From the NCBI GenBank assembly GCA_039931635.1, contig JBDTRO010000202.1, positions 1-6,546 of the forward strand: a stretch of DNA of 6,546 nucleotides. The letters are read 5' to 3'. Origin of the DNA: RBG-16-66-20 sp039931635. GTDB taxonomy: Bacteria; Pseudomonadota; Gammaproteobacteria; Burkholderiales; SG8-39. The notes below the pieces were generated by a model. The model did not search any database. It was not told the origin of the DNA and was given only the letters and a program-made list of their open reading frames with translations. Made by a program: the position numbers and the translations under genes. This document shows, one piece after another, positions 5,403 to 6,546 of the stretch. Positions within the stretch are counted from its first letter, which is position 1. The number at the start of each line of letters is the position of its first letter.

Positions 5403-5945
5403 GTGAAGAAAGAGAAACTCTCTGTCACGATCCGCGTCGCGGAACCGGGCGACGCACGCGCCATCGCGGAAATGTCGCGCGACCACATCGAATCGGGCCT
5501 GGGCTGGCGCTACGACCCGGCGCACATCCTGCGCGCCATGCGGCGGCGCGAATCCGTGGTGCTCGCGGCGAGCGGGCGACCGACCTATGTCGCGGGCACC
5601 CGCCCGGCGCTCGCCGGCTTCGCGATCATGGACTTCGGCGACGAGCGCGCGCACCTGGTGCTGCTCGCGGTGCAGCCGGTGCAGCGCCGGCGCGGCATCG
5701 GCCGGCGGCTGGTGGAATGGCTGCTCGAGTCCTCGCTCACCGCGGGGATGGCCAGCGTGCACCTGGAACTGCGCGCCGACAACGAAGCCGGGCGGCGCTT
5801 CTACCGCCGGCTCGGTTTTTCCGAAACGGTGCTGATCCCGCGCTACTACGACGGGCGCGAGGCCGCGATGCGCATGATCCGCGTGCTGCGCTCGCCGGGT
5901 CCTTTGCCGGTCAGCTGGCGCCCGCCGGTGCTCGGCCAGAAGTAG
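5403..5945 (+). CDS. GNAT-family N-acetyltransferase
   Basis: This is a 180-residue protein of the Gcn5-related acetyltransferase fold, which transfers acetyl from acetyl-CoA to an amine. The N-terminal strand IRVAEPGDARAIAEM (10-24) is the usual opening. Motif A is LVLLAVQPVQRRRGIG (85-100), containing the R-x-x-G-x-G pyrophosphate loop. Motif B is LELRADNEAGRRFYRRLGF (121-139), with Tyr134 as a possible general acid; both resemble RimI-like enzymes, but the substrate cannot be inferred. The C-terminal tail after about 163 is Pro-rich and beyond the fold. The start is uncertain. GTG at 5403 gives a normal N-terminus; an upstream in-frame ATG at 5322 would overlap the peptidase by 62 bases and add an unlikely leader. 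No clear ribosome-binding site precedes 5403. The gene begins 19 bases after the peptidase stop on the same strand, so co-transcription is likely. Confidence 0.82.
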   Translation: MKKEKLSVTIRVAEPGDARAIAEMSRDHIESGLGWRYDPAHILRAMRRRESVVLAASGRPTYVAGTRPALAGFAIMDFGDERAHLVLLAVQPVQRRRGIGRRLVEWLLESSLTAGMASVHLELRADNEAGRRFYRRLGFSETVLIPRYYDGREAAMRMIRVLRSPGPLPVSWRPPVLGQK

Positions 5946-6011
5946 GCGTTCCCCGCCAGGGTTTTTCGTTTCTATTTCTGAAATAAATTCTTACTGGAAG
6001 TACGGATCGTC
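5946..6011 (+). promoter_or_regulatory. AT-rich intergenic region with small palindrome, candidate promoter of the SDR gene
   Basis: This 66-base gap is strikingly AT-rich compared with the genes around it. It contains TATTTC (5973-5978) and GAAATA (5980-5985), a perfect 6+6 inverted repeat with one centre base. Overlapping AAATAAAT could act as a -10-like element, but no convincing -35 is seen. GGAAG at 5996-6000 is a weak ribosome-binding site 11 bases before the ATG at 6012. The gap suggests the SDR gene has its own promoter, possibly with an operator; this is inference from composition and position only. Confidence 0.3.
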
Positions 6012-6546
6012 ATGGATTTGCGGATTTCAGGAAAAACAGCTCTCGTCACCGGCGCCAGCGCGGGCATCGGCCGGGCGATTGCGAAGTCGCTCGCGGCCGA
6101 AGGCGTGCGGCTGGCGGTGGTCGCGCGCCGGCGCGCGCTCCTTGAAACACTGCAGGCGGAGATCGGCGCGGCACTCGTCATCATCGAATGCGACTTCATG
6201 CAGGAGGATGCGCCGCAGCAGATCGCTGGCGCGGCGCTCGCGGGCCTGGGCGCGGTGGATATCCTCATCAACAACGCGGGCGGTTCGCGCTCATTCAAGC
6301 TCGATTCCTCCGAAGAACAGTGGCACGAGGCCCTGACGCTGAACTTCACGCGCCAGCGCCAGCTCACCCACAAGCTGCTCGAGCAGATGATGGCGCGCAA
6401 CTGGGGCCGCATCGTCAGCATCACCGGCAAGAGCGAGCCCGACGGCATCAACGGCGCGTTCTGCGCCAAGGCGGCGATGCATTCCTGGTCCAAGGGCCTG
6501 TCGCGCGAGGTCGGCAAGCACGGCATCACCGTGAACTGCATCCCGC
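6012..6546 (+). CDS. Short-chain dehydrogenase/reductase family protein, 3' end outside window
   Basis: 178 complete residues are visible of a protein with the classical SDR Rossmann fold. The cofactor motif TGASAGIG is at 13-20. Arg residues follow the second strand (VVARRRALL), compatible with NADP(H). The acidic CDF follows strand 3, and the structural NNAG is at 87-90. The helix-5 region after the active site reads AKAAMHSWSKGLSREVGKHGITVNCIP, which is typical of FabG-like SDRs. The active site is atypical: Lys153 is present, but the position four residues earlier, where YxxxK needs tyrosine, is Ala149. The serine position reads SITGK (136-140) with no clean catalytic Ser. It may be a divergent subgroup with altered chemistry or a non-catalytic paralogue. 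The start ATG follows a weak GGAAG. The substrate is unknown, and the frame is open to the right edge. Confidence 0.85.
   Translation, partial: MDLRISGKTALVTGASAGIGRAIAKSLAAEGVRLAVVARRRALLETLQAEIGAALVIIECDFMQEDAPQQIAGAALAGLGAVDILINNAGGSRSFKLDSSEEQWHEALTLNFTRQRQLTHKLLEQMMARNWGRIVSITGKSEPDGINGAFCAKAAMHSWSKGLSREVGKHGITVNCIP

Noticed and set aside
5945..5966. Possible terminator after the acetyltransferase gene (GGCG/CGCC followed by TTTTT)
   Set aside because: The stem is only 4 bp and is separated from the T-run by several bases; a longer CTGGCG/CGCCAG pairing has a loop of more than 30 bases. Too weak to call.

Overview
The window looks like a piece of a GC-rich proteobacterial chromosome, most likely betaproteobacterial. 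That guess rests on the GC-rich third-codon-position usage of the four genes on the right, the gene families present, and the style of the integron cassettes on the left. No rRNA, tRNA or CRISPR array is visible, so the taxonomic call is soft.

Bases 1 to about 1494 read as the distal end of an integron gene-cassette array, or of a cluster of attC sites without an integrase. All genes here point rightward, and by eye the sequence, especially the first gene, is less GC-rich than what follows. First comes the 3' part of a uracil-DNA-glycosylase-superfamily gene whose reading frame is open to the left edge of the window. Its stop codon lies inside a 68-bp attC site (665-732). Next is a small conserved-looking protein of unknown function (766-1068), then a 5'-truncated remnant resembling the C-terminus of DUF4160, which overlaps an intact DUF2442-type gene (1166-1477). 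That gene's 3' end lies in a second strong hairpin of 66 bp (1429-1494). I interpret this hairpin as a decayed attC marking the end of the array; it also touches the stop codon of the convergent chromosomal gene.

Bases 1489 to 6546 are ordinary GC-rich chromosomal genes. A class-I flavoprotein disulfide reductase of the mercuric-reductase/lipoamide-dehydrogenase type is on the minus strand (1489-2856). Transcribed divergently from it, with start codons only 28 bp apart, is an exported M1-family zinc aminopeptidase (2885-5383) with a GGMEH motif in place of GAMEN. A GNAT acetyltransferase (5403-5945) follows after 19 bp and may be co-transcribed with the peptidase. After a 66-bp AT-rich gap with a small palindrome comes a short-chain dehydrogenase (from 6012) that runs off the right edge and lacks the catalytic tyrosine at the usual position.

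The most interesting part is the left third: two attC-like structures of nearly equal length bracket a 762-bp unit. This unit appears to be a fusion of two cassettes in which a DUF4160/DUF2442 pair lost most of its first gene. The right-hand genes have no obvious common pathway.
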